Shown piece by piece: positions 9,561 through 16,606 of a DNA stretch of 64,000 bases. The position numbers were made by a program, and so were the translations under genes. This DNA is from Corynebacterium sp. p3-SID1056. Lineage in GTDB: Bacteria; Actinomycetota; Actinomycetes; Mycobacteriales; Mycobacteriaceae. The stretch spans positions 62,001-126,000 of the forward strand of contig NZ_JALXXL010000005.1 in the NCBI RefSeq assembly GCF_025152525.1. The letters run 5' to 3'. The notes beneath the pieces were generated by a model. That model made no database searches. It was not told the origin of the DNA and saw only the letters and a program-made list of their open reading frames with translations. Within the stretch, counting starts at the first letter, position 1. Every line of letters starts with the position of its first letter.

Positions 9561-9610
9561 AACTGGTAGATTCCAAGGTCCAGTTTTATTTTCATTCTTT
9601 GTACCAGTTT
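9561..9610. promoter_or_regulatory. Putative PdxR operator repeats in the pdxS-pdxR divergent region
   Basis: Three copies of AACTGGWMS occur here: AACTGGTAG at 9561-9569 on plus, and AACTGGACC (9577-9585) and AACTGGTAC (9602-9610) on minus. They resemble the AAAGTGGW-CTA-type sites reported for corynebacterial PdxR. The first two face each other as an inverted pair CTGG...CCAG. PdxR is expected to activate pdxS and repress itself from such sites. Confidence 0.55.
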
Positions 9611-9611
9611 G

Positions 9612-11093
9612 GTGGTCCGAGTGTTCCTTGACATCTCCCCCTCCCTGCCCGTGCCACTGCCGACGCAGATCGCACAGCAGATTAGATTGGCGGTGGCGGC
9701 AGGCACACTTCAGCCCGGAGATACTGTGTCAAGCACTCGCGCACTGGCGCAACAACTCGGAGTCTCTCGTGGCACTGTGGTCTCAGCGTACGACCAACTC
9801 ATCAGCGAGGGGTTCTTCCTCTCCACCCAGGGAGCACCCACACGCGTCCACCCAGAGCTGAAGCTCGCACCCGCAGCTCAAGGACAGCGCAGAACCGGAG
9901 TCTCGCGGAAGCTCCCCCGCACCCGCATCTCTTTGCGGCCTTCTGCAGGCAGCAACGGCGCGGTGCGTCCGTCCGCATGGCGCAAAGCGTGGCGGGAGGC
10001 AATCAATGCCACCGGCGCGAGCCTGGACAAGACCGGCGAGCCGGAGCTCAAAGCCGCGATCGCCGAGCACCTGCGCCTCGCCCGCGGCGTGAACGTCGAT
10101 GTGAACCAGGTAGTCATTACTGGAGGCTCCCGTGAGGGGTTGCTGTTGATCCTGCACGCACTCGGCCCGCAGTTGCGCGTCGGTGTGGAGGACCCGGGGC
10201 ACCCTGGGCTCCGCCGCGTGATCCCCCTCGGCGGCCACAAAGCAGTCCCCTGTGCAACCAATGCTGGCGGCGTAGAGGTAGACGAGTTGCCCGGAGACCT
10301 CGACGCGCTACTGGTGACCCCCTCGCACCTCTACCCTTTCGGTGGTGCGATGAGCGCCGCCCGGCGCTCCGCCCTGCTGAACTGGGCATCAACGACCGGT
10401 GCCGTGCTCATCGAGGATGATTTCAATACTGAGCTACGCTACCTGCTCTCTCCGCAACCGACGCTGGCCACGCTTTCGCCCGGCGCAGCCGTGCTGACCC
10501 TGGGCACCTTTTCCACTCTGCTTTCACGGGAGTTATCCGCCGGTTATGTCATCGCCCCGCCGGCACTTGCGCCTGCGCTACGCGGTACCCGCGAAGTGCT
10601 CGGTATGCCGGTTGCCACCGTGACCCAGCGCGCGATTGCAAACTTGCTCACTGGCGGGTACGTGCGACGGAGCACGCGCGCAGCGCACAATCGTCTTTCG
10701 AAACGACGCGCCATCCTGGCTGAGACCTTGGTACCTGTACTCGAGAAAGATGGTGTCAGCGTGACCGCCCCCGATGCAGGCGGTGCAGACCTAAGCGTGA
10801 CCTTTTCGACGCCGGAACTCCGCGATCGCTTCGAGGAAGACCTAGCGGGACAGGGCATTGAATGCGGTCACGAATCGAGCCTCTGGTCAGACGGCCATGA
10901 CGGGCTCGTGCTGAGCTTTTCCCACCTCACCGATCCTGATTTCGATCTCGCACTCACTGCAGTTACAGCGGCTGCGTCGCGCCTTTCTGCGGATTCGCAG
11001 GCACGGGAGTCACGCCTTGAGCATCTGCTGCCTGAGCCCCCTCGTGCTCGCGTACACTCCTCCGAACAGCCCAGGCGTAGACGGCGCCCGTAA
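9612..11093 (+). CDS. pdxR: MocR-type transcriptional regulator PdxR
   Basis: About 493 residues. N-terminal GntR winged helix (about 15-75: LPTQIAQQIRLAV, STRALAQQLGVSRGTV) joined to an aminotransferase-fold effector domain with the conserved IEDDFNTELRY aspartate segment. In this family PLP binding controls activation of pdxS. Oddly, the segment that normally carries the PLP-linking lysine (GSFSK-type) reads GTFSTLL, with Thr at about residue 302. Start is uncertain (TTG 9609, GTG 9612 or GTG 9621); no ribosome site is visible. The last 131 bases overlap the convergent transporter gene and encode an Arg/Pro-rich tail. Confidence 0.88.
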   Translation: MVRVFLDISPSLPVPLPTQIAQQIRLAVAAGTLQPGDTVSSTRALAQQLGVSRGTVVSAYDQLISEGFFLSTQGAPTRVHPELKLAPAAQGQRRTGVSRKLPRTRISLRPSAGSNGAVRPSAWRKAWREAINATGASLDKTGEPELKAAIAEHLRLARGVNVDVNQVVITGGSREGLLLILHALGPQLRVGVEDPGHPGLRRVIPLGGHKAVPCATNAGGVEVDELPGDLDALLVTPSHLYPFGGAMSAARRSALLNWASTTGAVLIEDDFNTELRYLLSPQPTLATLSPGAAVLTLGTFSTLLSRELSAGYVIAPPALAPALRGTREVLGMPVATVTQRAIANLLTGGYVRRSTRAAHNRLSKRRAILAETLVPVLEKDGVSVTAPDAGGADLSVTFSTPELRDRFEEDLAGQGIECGHESSLWSDGHDGLVLSFSHLTDPDFDLALTAVTAAASRLSADSQARESRLEHLLPEPPRARVHSSEQPRRRRRP

Positions 11094-12003
11094 TGTTGTG
11101 CAGGACTGCTGCGACAGCGCCGGGCAGTGCAGCCTCGGGGGAAAAGAACTTGCCAGCCATACCACTGGAAAGCCCTGCCGACTGCGTGCCCACCTCGATA
11201 GCGACGGTGCGTCGGTAGCTTTCGGGCTGAGCGGTCACCTTTGCTGTGTAGTACCCCAGCACGTAGCCGACCACGTTATGCACCAGCACCGCGACGAACA
11301 CGAGCAGTCCGACCTCGACAAGTGCCTCTCGGTTCTTCGCCACGGTTGGAAAGACCACGCCACCGATGCCCACGATGGAGATCCAGGGCAACACCGGGGA
11401 GATGTGCTGCATCCACGAATCGAGCAAGTAGCGCAGCACGACGCCGCCGACGACGGGAATCAGAACCGTCTGCGCCAACGACCAAGCCATCCCCGCGCCG
11501 TCCACCTGGACGTCGGCACCGGCGAGCAAAAGCATGATGATCGGCGTAACGATGGGCGACAACAGGGTCGACACGCTCGTCATGGCGACCGAAAGCGCGA
11601 CGTCTCCCTTGGCCAAGTAGGCGATGACGTTTGAGGATGTGCCGCCGGGCACTGACCCAAGCATGAGCAAGCCGACCGCCAACGCAGGGTGCAAGCCGAA
11701 AAGCTTTGCTACCCCGACAGCGGCAAGTGGCATGATGACGAACTGTGCGACCACGCCGATGGCAATCGGCACGGGCCGCTTCACTACCTCCTTGAAGTCC
11801 GGGATGGTCAGCGTGAGCCCCATGCCGAACATGATGATCATGAGGAAATAGGTGATGTAGCTCGTCAGCGGGAGGAACGGTCCCGGCACGAAGAATGCGA
11901 GGATTGAACCGGCCAGGATGAATGCGGGAAATGCCGCGACCGCGATCGCCGCGGATCGGTCCTCCTGTGCGGTAGATGGTGGCGGGGTGTGCGGGGCGGA
12001 CAT
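10963..12003 (-). CDS. BASS-family (bile acid:sodium symporter-type) transporter
   Basis: 346 residues with about nine to ten membrane helices. Family features: GMGLTLTIPDF after the second helix, the unwound GSVPGGTSSNVIAYLAKGD segment near residue 110 and EVGTQSAGLSSGMAGKF near residue 275, which match the crossing discontinuous helices of sodium-coupled BASS carriers. Substrate is unknown; bacterial relatives move organic anions such as pantothenate, pyruvate or other keto acids. ATG 12003 has an AGGAGG site six bases upstream. A palindrome overlaps its promoter. Its 3' end overlaps pdxR tail-to-tail. Proximity to B6 genes may be incidental. Confidence 0.9.
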   Translation of the reverse strand: MSAPHTPPPSTAQEDRSAAIAVAAFPAFILAGSILAFFVPGPFLPLTSYITYFLMIIMFGMGLTLTIPDFKEVVKRPVPIAIGVVAQFVIMPLAAVGVAKLFGLHPALAVGLLMLGSVPGGTSSNVIAYLAKGDVALSVAMTSVSTLLSPIVTPIIMLLLAGADVQVDGAGMAWSLAQTVLIPVVGGVVLRYLLDSWMQHISPVLPWISIVGIGGVVFPTVAKNREALVEVGLLVFVAVLVHNVVGYVLGYYTAKVTAQPESYRRTVAIEVGTQSAGLSSGMAGKFFSPEAALPGAVAAVLHNITGAVYAWAVRRSVREHEGAQAADAQGVTPVPANPQKGATQPL

Positions 12004-12029
12004 GAGCGGCCTCCTATTCGCTCTGTGGG

Positions 12030-12063
12030 ATACTGTTCCATGGGGTGGGATAGGAGCAGTATA
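12030..12063 (-). promoter_or_regulatory. Promoter with inverted-repeat operator of the BASS transporter gene
   Basis: ATACTGTTCC (12030-12039) and GGAGCAGTAT (12053-12062) form an inverted repeat with one mismatch and a 13-base gap. The outer arm overlaps a TATACT -10 element (12058-12063, minus strand), so a bound protein should block transcription. Confidence 0.5.
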
Positions 12064-12134
12064 GGTGATGCCGCCCACATTTTCGCGTTTCTATTCACAG
12101 ATATTTTCAGCTATTAGCCGCTATTCGCACTGCA

Positions 12135-13667
12135 TTATCCGACGACCTCCGCACTGACGACGCGCTTGCCCTGGCGTCCCGTAATGCGGGCCCACTCGTC
12201 TGGGTTCGCGGTGTTCGGCATATCCTCGCTCTCGTCCTGCTCCGCACGCACGGCGGCCCGGAGGTGGTCTGCGGTGATGCCCTGCGCGTCTCCTCCCGTT
12301 GCAATGTGGTCTTTGATTGCCAGCTTTTTCGCGCGGTCGACCACGTTGGCAATCATGGCGCCGGAAATGAAGTCGGCGTAGTGGAGGAGCTGGGAGGTGC
12401 CGTCGACAAGCTCGAGGCGCACGAACGGGCGCGGGGCAAACATGGCGTCGGCTGCGGCGGCGATGAGCTCAGTAGGGCTGTCAGCGAGCGGAATTGCTGG
12501 CGTGATGTAGCGCGACAGGATGTCTTCTGCCTCTTCGCGGTTCGGGCGCGAGACGCGGACCTTAATATCCAGACGGCCCGGGCGCAGGATTGCCGGGTCG
12601 ATGAGCTCCTCGCGGTTCGTGGCGCCAATAACGATGACGTTCGCGATGTCCTCGACACCATCGATCTCTGTGAGCAGCTGCGGGACCACGGTGGTCTCCA
12701 TGTCGGAACTGACCCCGGAGCCGCGCGTGCGGAAAATGGATTCCATCTCATCGAAGAAGATGATCACCGGCCTGCCGTTCGCGGCCAGCTCGCGGGCTCG
12801 CTCGAAAATCAACCGGATGCGGCGCTCGGTCTCGCCGACGAACTTGTTGAGAAGCTCTGGGCCTTTGACGTTGATAAAGTGCGCCTGCCCGCCGTCCCCG
12901 ATCCGCTGCGACAGCGAATTCGCGACTGCCTTGGCAATCAGCGTCTTGCCGCAGCCCGGCGGGCCGTAAAGCAGAAGACCCTTCGGCGGGGTCAGCTCGT
13001 AATCTCGGTAGAGCTCCGGGTAGGTAAAGGGCAGCTCCACCGAATCCTGGATCATTTCGATCTGCGAGCTCAGTCCCCCGATATCGGCGTAGGTGACGTC
13101 CGGGACTTCATCGAGGGAGAGCTGGTTGACCTCGGTTTTTGGCACGCGCTCGAAAGCGTAGCCAGCGCGGGTATCCACGAGCACCGTGTCACCGGCACGG
13201 GCGGCCTCGCGCAGCGGCTGCGCCAGATGCACGAGGTGCTCCGCGCCTTGTTGGTCGGCAATAATTGCGCGCTCGGTGTCGATCTTTTCGGACAGCGTTG
13301 CCAGTTGGCCGACGCTTTCGTAGCCGCACGCCTCCACCACGATCGCACCGTCGCCCAAACGCACCAGCGTGCCCGGGCGTAGCGCGTCCGGCGACACGTT
13401 GGGCGCGACCTTGACCCGCATGCGCCTTCCGGAAGTAAAGACCTCGGCCTCCAGACCGCGACGGGAGGCACCGTCGAGAAAGATGCCGTAGGTGGATGCA
13501 GGCTCCCCCAGCGCCTCCACTTGGGCATATAAGTCGTTGAGTTTGTCGCGGCTCGCCTTGAGCAGCTCCGCAAGCTTCTTGTTGCGGGCACTCATCGCCT
13601 GATTTTCGCGCTTGAGTTCGCGCAGCTCGGGGCCGAATGCGTCGTCGTTGATTGCGTTGGAAGCCAT
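12135..13667 (-). CDS. arc: AAA ATPase forming ring-shaped complexes (ARC), Mpa homologue
   Basis: 510 residues. Order: N-terminal coiled coil (about 10-52) that receives Pup, tandem OB folds (about 60-180), then an AAA module with Walker A GPPGCGKT at 235-242, Walker B IIFFDEME near 303-309 and a [18 protein letters not shown] segment. Hexamers unfold pupylated proteins. The protein ends VVSAEVVG, without the Gln-Tyr-Leu-type tail that docks Mpa on the 20S proteasome, consistent with Corynebacterium lacking that proteasome. ATG 13667 is preceded by TAGGGT with a seven-base gap. It lies 22-28 bases after trmI. Confidence 0.95.
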   Translation of the reverse strand: MASNAINDDAFGPELRELKRENQAMSARNKKLAELLKASRDKLNDLYAQVEALGEPASTYGIFLDGASRRGLEAEVFTSGRRMRVKVAPNVSPDALRPGTLVRLGDGAIVVEACGYESVGQLATLSEKIDTERAIIADQQGAEHLVHLAQPLREAARAGDTVLVDTRAGYAFERVPKTEVNQLSLDEVPDVTYADIGGLSSQIEMIQDSVELPFTYPELYRDYELTPPKGLLLYGPPGCGKTLIAKAVANSLSQRIGDGGQAHFINVKGPELLNKFVGETERRIRLIFERARELAANGRPVIIFFDEMESIFRTRGSGVSSDMETTVVPQLLTEIDGVEDIANVIVIGATNREELIDPAILRPGRLDIKVRVSRPNREEAEDILSRYITPAIPLADSPTELIAAAADAMFAPRPFVRLELVDGTSQLLHYADFISGAMIANVVDRAKKLAIKDHIATGGDAQGITADHLRAAVRAEQDESEDMPNTANPDEWARITGRQGKRVVSAEVVG

Positions 13668-13674
13668 AGCCACT

Positions 13675-13680
13675 ACCCTA
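13675..13680 (-). promoter_or_regulatory. Putative -10 element in front of arc
   Basis: TAGGGT on the minus strand ends seven bases before the ATG at 13667, giving arc a possible leaderless promoter inside the trmI-arc gap. Confidence 0.45.
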
Positions 13681-13694
13681 GCGGGTAGATTGCG

Positions 13695-14528
13695 CTACTT
13701 GCGGGCGCGGCGCTGCGGGCGCGGGGGCGTGACGCCGTCGGCAAGCCGGCGGGTCCACACCAAGAATGCAGTGTGCGCGTTCATGCGGTGCTCGGGCCGG
13801 GTGGCCAGTCCCTCGACCTTCCACTCGCGCAGCAGGGTTTCCCACGCGCGGGGCTCGGTGAAGCACTTCGCTTCGCGGATCGCCTCCATGATGTTCATCA
13901 GCTGCGGCACGGTGGCGACATACGTCATGAACACCCCACCTGGGATCAGGACGTCTTTGACGGTGTCGATGAAGTGCCACGGCTCGACCATGTCCAAAAT
14001 CACGCGGTCGACGGGGCCATCGAGATCGTCTCGCGTGATCTCGCCGAAGTCCCCCAGGCGCGGGGTCCACCACTCGGGTGTGCCGTTGAAGTAATCAGCG
14101 ACGTTGTCCCGGGCGAAGGCCAGGTGGTCGTCGCGGATCTCGTAGGAAAAGACCCGTCCCTCTGGGCCAACCGCGCGCAGCAGCGACATGGTCAAAGCCC
14201 CCGAGCCGGCGCCTGCCTCCAGCACGCGAGCGCCCATGAAGATATCGCCCTCCACGAGGATCTGGGCCGCGTCCTTGGGGTAGATGACCGCGGCGCCGCG
14301 CGGCATGGACAAGACGTGGTCGACCAAGAGGTGGCGGAAGCACAGGTAGTCCGCGCCCAGGGTGGACTTGACCACCGAGCCCTCGTCCGCCCCGATGATG
14401 TCGTCGTGCATCACGATGCCTTTGTGCGTATGGAACTGCCCACCAGCGACCAATTCGATGGTGAAGTGGCGGCGCTTCGCGTCGGTGAGCTGGACTTTGT
14501 CTCCCGCTTGGAATGGACCTGAATACAT
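13695..14528 (-). CDS. trmI: tRNA (adenine-58-N1)-methyltransferase TrmI
   Basis: 277 residues. Makes m1A58 in the T loop of tRNAs, which stabilises the tRNA core. The SAM-binding motif I is VLEAGAGSGALTMSL near residue 100, followed by SYEIRDDHLAFARDN and the motif-IV region RVILDMVEPWHF. It sits 15 bases after the M18 peptidase gene and upstream of arc; TrmI next to the proteasome/ARC ATPase is conserved across actinobacteria. C-terminus is basic. Confidence 0.93.
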   Translation of the reverse strand: MYSGPFQAGDKVQLTDAKRRHFTIELVAGGQFHTHKGIVMHDDIIGADEGSVVKSTLGADYLCFRHLLVDHVLSMPRGAAVIYPKDAAQILVEGDIFMGARVLEAGAGSGALTMSLLRAVGPEGRVFSYEIRDDHLAFARDNVADYFNGTPEWWTPRLGDFGEITRDDLDGPVDRVILDMVEPWHFIDTVKDVLIPGGVFMTYVATVPQLMNIMEAIREAKCFTEPRAWETLLREWKVEGLATRPEHRMNAHTAFLVWTRRLADGVTPPRPQRRARK

Positions 14529-14543
14529 GCGCCTAAGTATGCC

Positions 14544-15767
14544 CTACTCGCCCGCCGCTGCGTAAAACGCGCTCAGCGCCTTGACGAAGTACTCCATGTC
14601 GCGCGCCCCGCACAGCTCGCGCGCCGAATGCATGGACAACAGCGGCACGCCCACATCCACTGTGTGAATGCCCATGCGGGTCGAAGAAATCGGGCCGATG
14701 GTGGAGCCGCACGGCACGTCGTTATTGCCGACGAAGGTTTGGCTCGGCACCCCAGCCGCGCGGCAGGCGCGCAGCCACTCCGCCTCGGTCACGGCGTCCG
14801 AGGCGTAGCGCTGATTCGCGTTGATCTTGAGCACCGGGCCAGCGTTGAGCCGCGGGCGGTGCGTGGGGTCATGCTTCTCCGGGTAATTCGGGTGCACCGC
14901 GTGCGCGGCGTCGGCCGAGACCTGGAAAGATCGCGAAAACACGTCGAAGGGGTCGCCTATCTCGCGGGCGATGCGGTGCAGCACGCGCTCGAGCAGCGGG
15001 CCGCCGGCACCGGTGGTGGAGGCGGAACCGACTTCCTCGTGGTTGAAGGCCGCGAGGACCATGATGTCTCGCGAGGCATCTTTCGCAGCGAGCAGGGCCT
15101 CGAGCGATGCCCACACGCTGGTGAGGTTATCCAGGCGGCCTGCAGCAAGCAGGTCGCCGAGCAGTTCGCCGCGCTGCGCGTCGGCCGTAATCAGCTCATG
15201 CGCGAGGATGCGCTGCGGGGCCACGCCCGCAGCCTCGCCGACCAGCTCCATGAGCGGGCGATCCTCGCCGAGCACCGGCTGCGTGTGCGCCTGGCGGCTC
15301 ACCGTCGGGCCGTCCGCCCGGTAGAGGTGGATGGCGAGGTTGGGGATGCGGGCGACCGCGCCGGTGTCGACGAGATGTTGCGCGCCGTCGTCGGTGGCGA
15401 TTCGGCCAGCGAAGCGCAGGTCCCGATCCAGCCAGCTTTGCAGGATCGGCCCGCCGTAGACCTCCACCGCAACCTGGCGGAGTCCCTCGCGCTCGAAGTC
15501 CGGCTCCGGCTTTGCCATCAGACCTGGCGAATCCGTGTGGGAGCCGACGATGCGGAAGCGCGGGCGGGCGTTTGCCGGCACCCACCACGCGATGACCGCC
15601 CCGCCGTCGACAAGCACGTGCCCGCCGGGGGCTGCCGGGGAGTCGGGAGTGGACGAGGTGGCGTCGATAAGCGAAAAGCCCTGGTCTGCGAGCGTGGCAG
15701 CGACGCGGTCGGCGGCGTGGAAGGCGCTAGGGCTTGCATCGATGAAGTCAATAAAGCGAGCGAGCAT
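14544..15767 (-). CDS. M18-family metalloaminopeptidase
   Basis: 407 residues, usual for bacterial M18 (aspartyl aminopeptidase-like) enzymes. Zinc-binding and catalytic segments are visible: VGSHTDSPGL near residue 75 (His ligand and Asp), LDNLTSVWASLEAL near 215 (bridging Asp), FNHEEVGS near 243 (catalytic and ligand glutamates) and MHSARELCG at the C-terminal side (His ligand). It cleaves N-terminal residues from peptides in the cytoplasm, tetrahedral dodecamers being typical. Start 15767 follows TAGAGT by six bases. Head of the operon with trmI and arc. Confidence 0.92.
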   Translation of the reverse strand: MLARFIDFIDASPSAFHAADRVAATLADQGFSLIDATSSTPDSPAAPGGHVLVDGGAVIAWWVPANARPRFRIVGSHTDSPGLMAKPEPDFEREGLRQVAVEVYGGPILQSWLDRDLRFAGRIATDDGAQHLVDTGAVARIPNLAIHLYRADGPTVSRQAHTQPVLGEDRPLMELVGEAAGVAPQRILAHELITADAQRGELLGDLLAAGRLDNLTSVWASLEALLAAKDASRDIMVLAAFNHEEVGSASTTGAGGPLLERVLHRIAREIGDPFDVFSRSFQVSADAAHAVHPNYPEKHDPTHRPRLNAGPVLKINANQRYASDAVTEAEWLRACRAAGVPSQTFVGNNDVPCGSTIGPISSTRMGIHTVDVGVPLLSMHSARELCGARDMEYFVKALSAFYAAAGE

Positions 15768-15773
15768 ACCTCC

Positions 15774-15783
15774 ACTCTAAGAT
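15774..15783. promoter_or_regulatory. Overlapping divergent -10 elements between the M18 peptidase and RecB-like genes
   Basis: On minus, TAGAGT (15774-15779) lies six bases before the M18 ATG. On plus, TAAGAT (15778-15783) lies ten bases before the ATG at 15794. The two boxes share two bases, so the two polymerases would compete. Confidence 0.45.
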
Positions 15784-15793
15784 GTGGGGCACC

Positions 15794-16606
15794 ATGACAC
15801 CACGACCGCTAGCACTTTCACCGTCCCGCGCCTCCGATTACCAAAGCTGCCCGCTGAAGTACCGGCTGCGCACCATCGACAAGATTCCCGAACCGACCAC
15901 GGAAGCGCAAGTAAAGGGCACACTCGTGCACGCGGTCTTGGAGGACATGTTCAGCTGGCCGCGCGAGGCACGCACCTTCCCAGCTGCCGTGAAACGTATC
16001 AAGCCGGCCTGGGCCGCGCTGTGCGAAAAGGATCCCAGCTGCGCGGAGCCCATTGACGACGAGATGGCGCTCTTCCGCGACGCGCGCGAGCTCTTGCGCG
16101 GCTACTTTCACATGGAAAACCCGCTTGGTTTCGACGCCCACGAACAGGAGATGTACGTCAATACCGTGCTGCCCAACGGCGTGCCGGTGCGCGGATTCAT
16201 CGACAGAGTAGACATCGCGCCGACCGGAGAGGTGCGCGTGGTGGACTATAAAACCGGCAAGAAGCCGCTGCCCCGCTACTCGCAGGACGCGCAATTCCAG
16301 ATGCGTTTCTACGCGCTGGTGTACTGGCGACTGTTCGAGACCATCCCCACCCAGCTACGGCTGATGTATTTGAAGGTGATGGACTCGATGTTCCTCGCGC
16401 CTTCTCGCGAGGAACTGGAATACTTCGAGCGAGACCTCGGCGAGTTGTGGGCAAAGATTGAAGCAGACGGCAAGGAAGGACACTTCCGGCCGAAGAAGTC
16501 GAAGCTCTGCGGCTGGTGCGCCTTCCAGAAGCTGTGCCCCGAATTCGGTGGCACGCCGCCGGAGTACCCGGGCTGGCCGGGCTCCGCAGCGGACACAGTG
16601 CGCTAG
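15794..16606 (+). CDS. RecB-like PD-(D/E)XK nuclease with an iron-sulfur cluster motif
   Basis: 270 residues. The N-terminus SPSRASDYQSCPLKYRLR and C-terminus LCGWCAFQKLCPEF supply four cysteines in the pattern of the AddB/Cas4 iron-sulfur staple. Between them: GTLVHAVLE (motif I His), FIDRVD (motif II Asp), VVDYKTGK (Asp and Lys of the nuclease core) and a QMRFYALVYW helix. This is the stand-alone RecB-like exonuclease found near TrmI in actinobacteria; its cellular role is not established. ATG 15794 is favoured; ATG 15782 falls in the -10 box. Its stop overlaps that of fhs by four bases. Confidence 0.9.
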   Translation: MTPRPLALSPSRASDYQSCPLKYRLRTIDKIPEPTTEAQVKGTLVHAVLEDMFSWPREARTFPAAVKRIKPAWAALCEKDPSCAEPIDDEMALFRDARELLRGYFHMENPLGFDAHEQEMYVNTVLPNGVPVRGFIDRVDIAPTGEVRVVDYKTGKKPLPRYSQDAQFQMRFYALVYWRLFETIPTQLRLMYLKVMDSMFLAPSREELEYFERDLGELWAKIEADGKEGHFRPKKSKLCGWCAFQKLCPEFGGTPPEYPGWPGSAADTVR

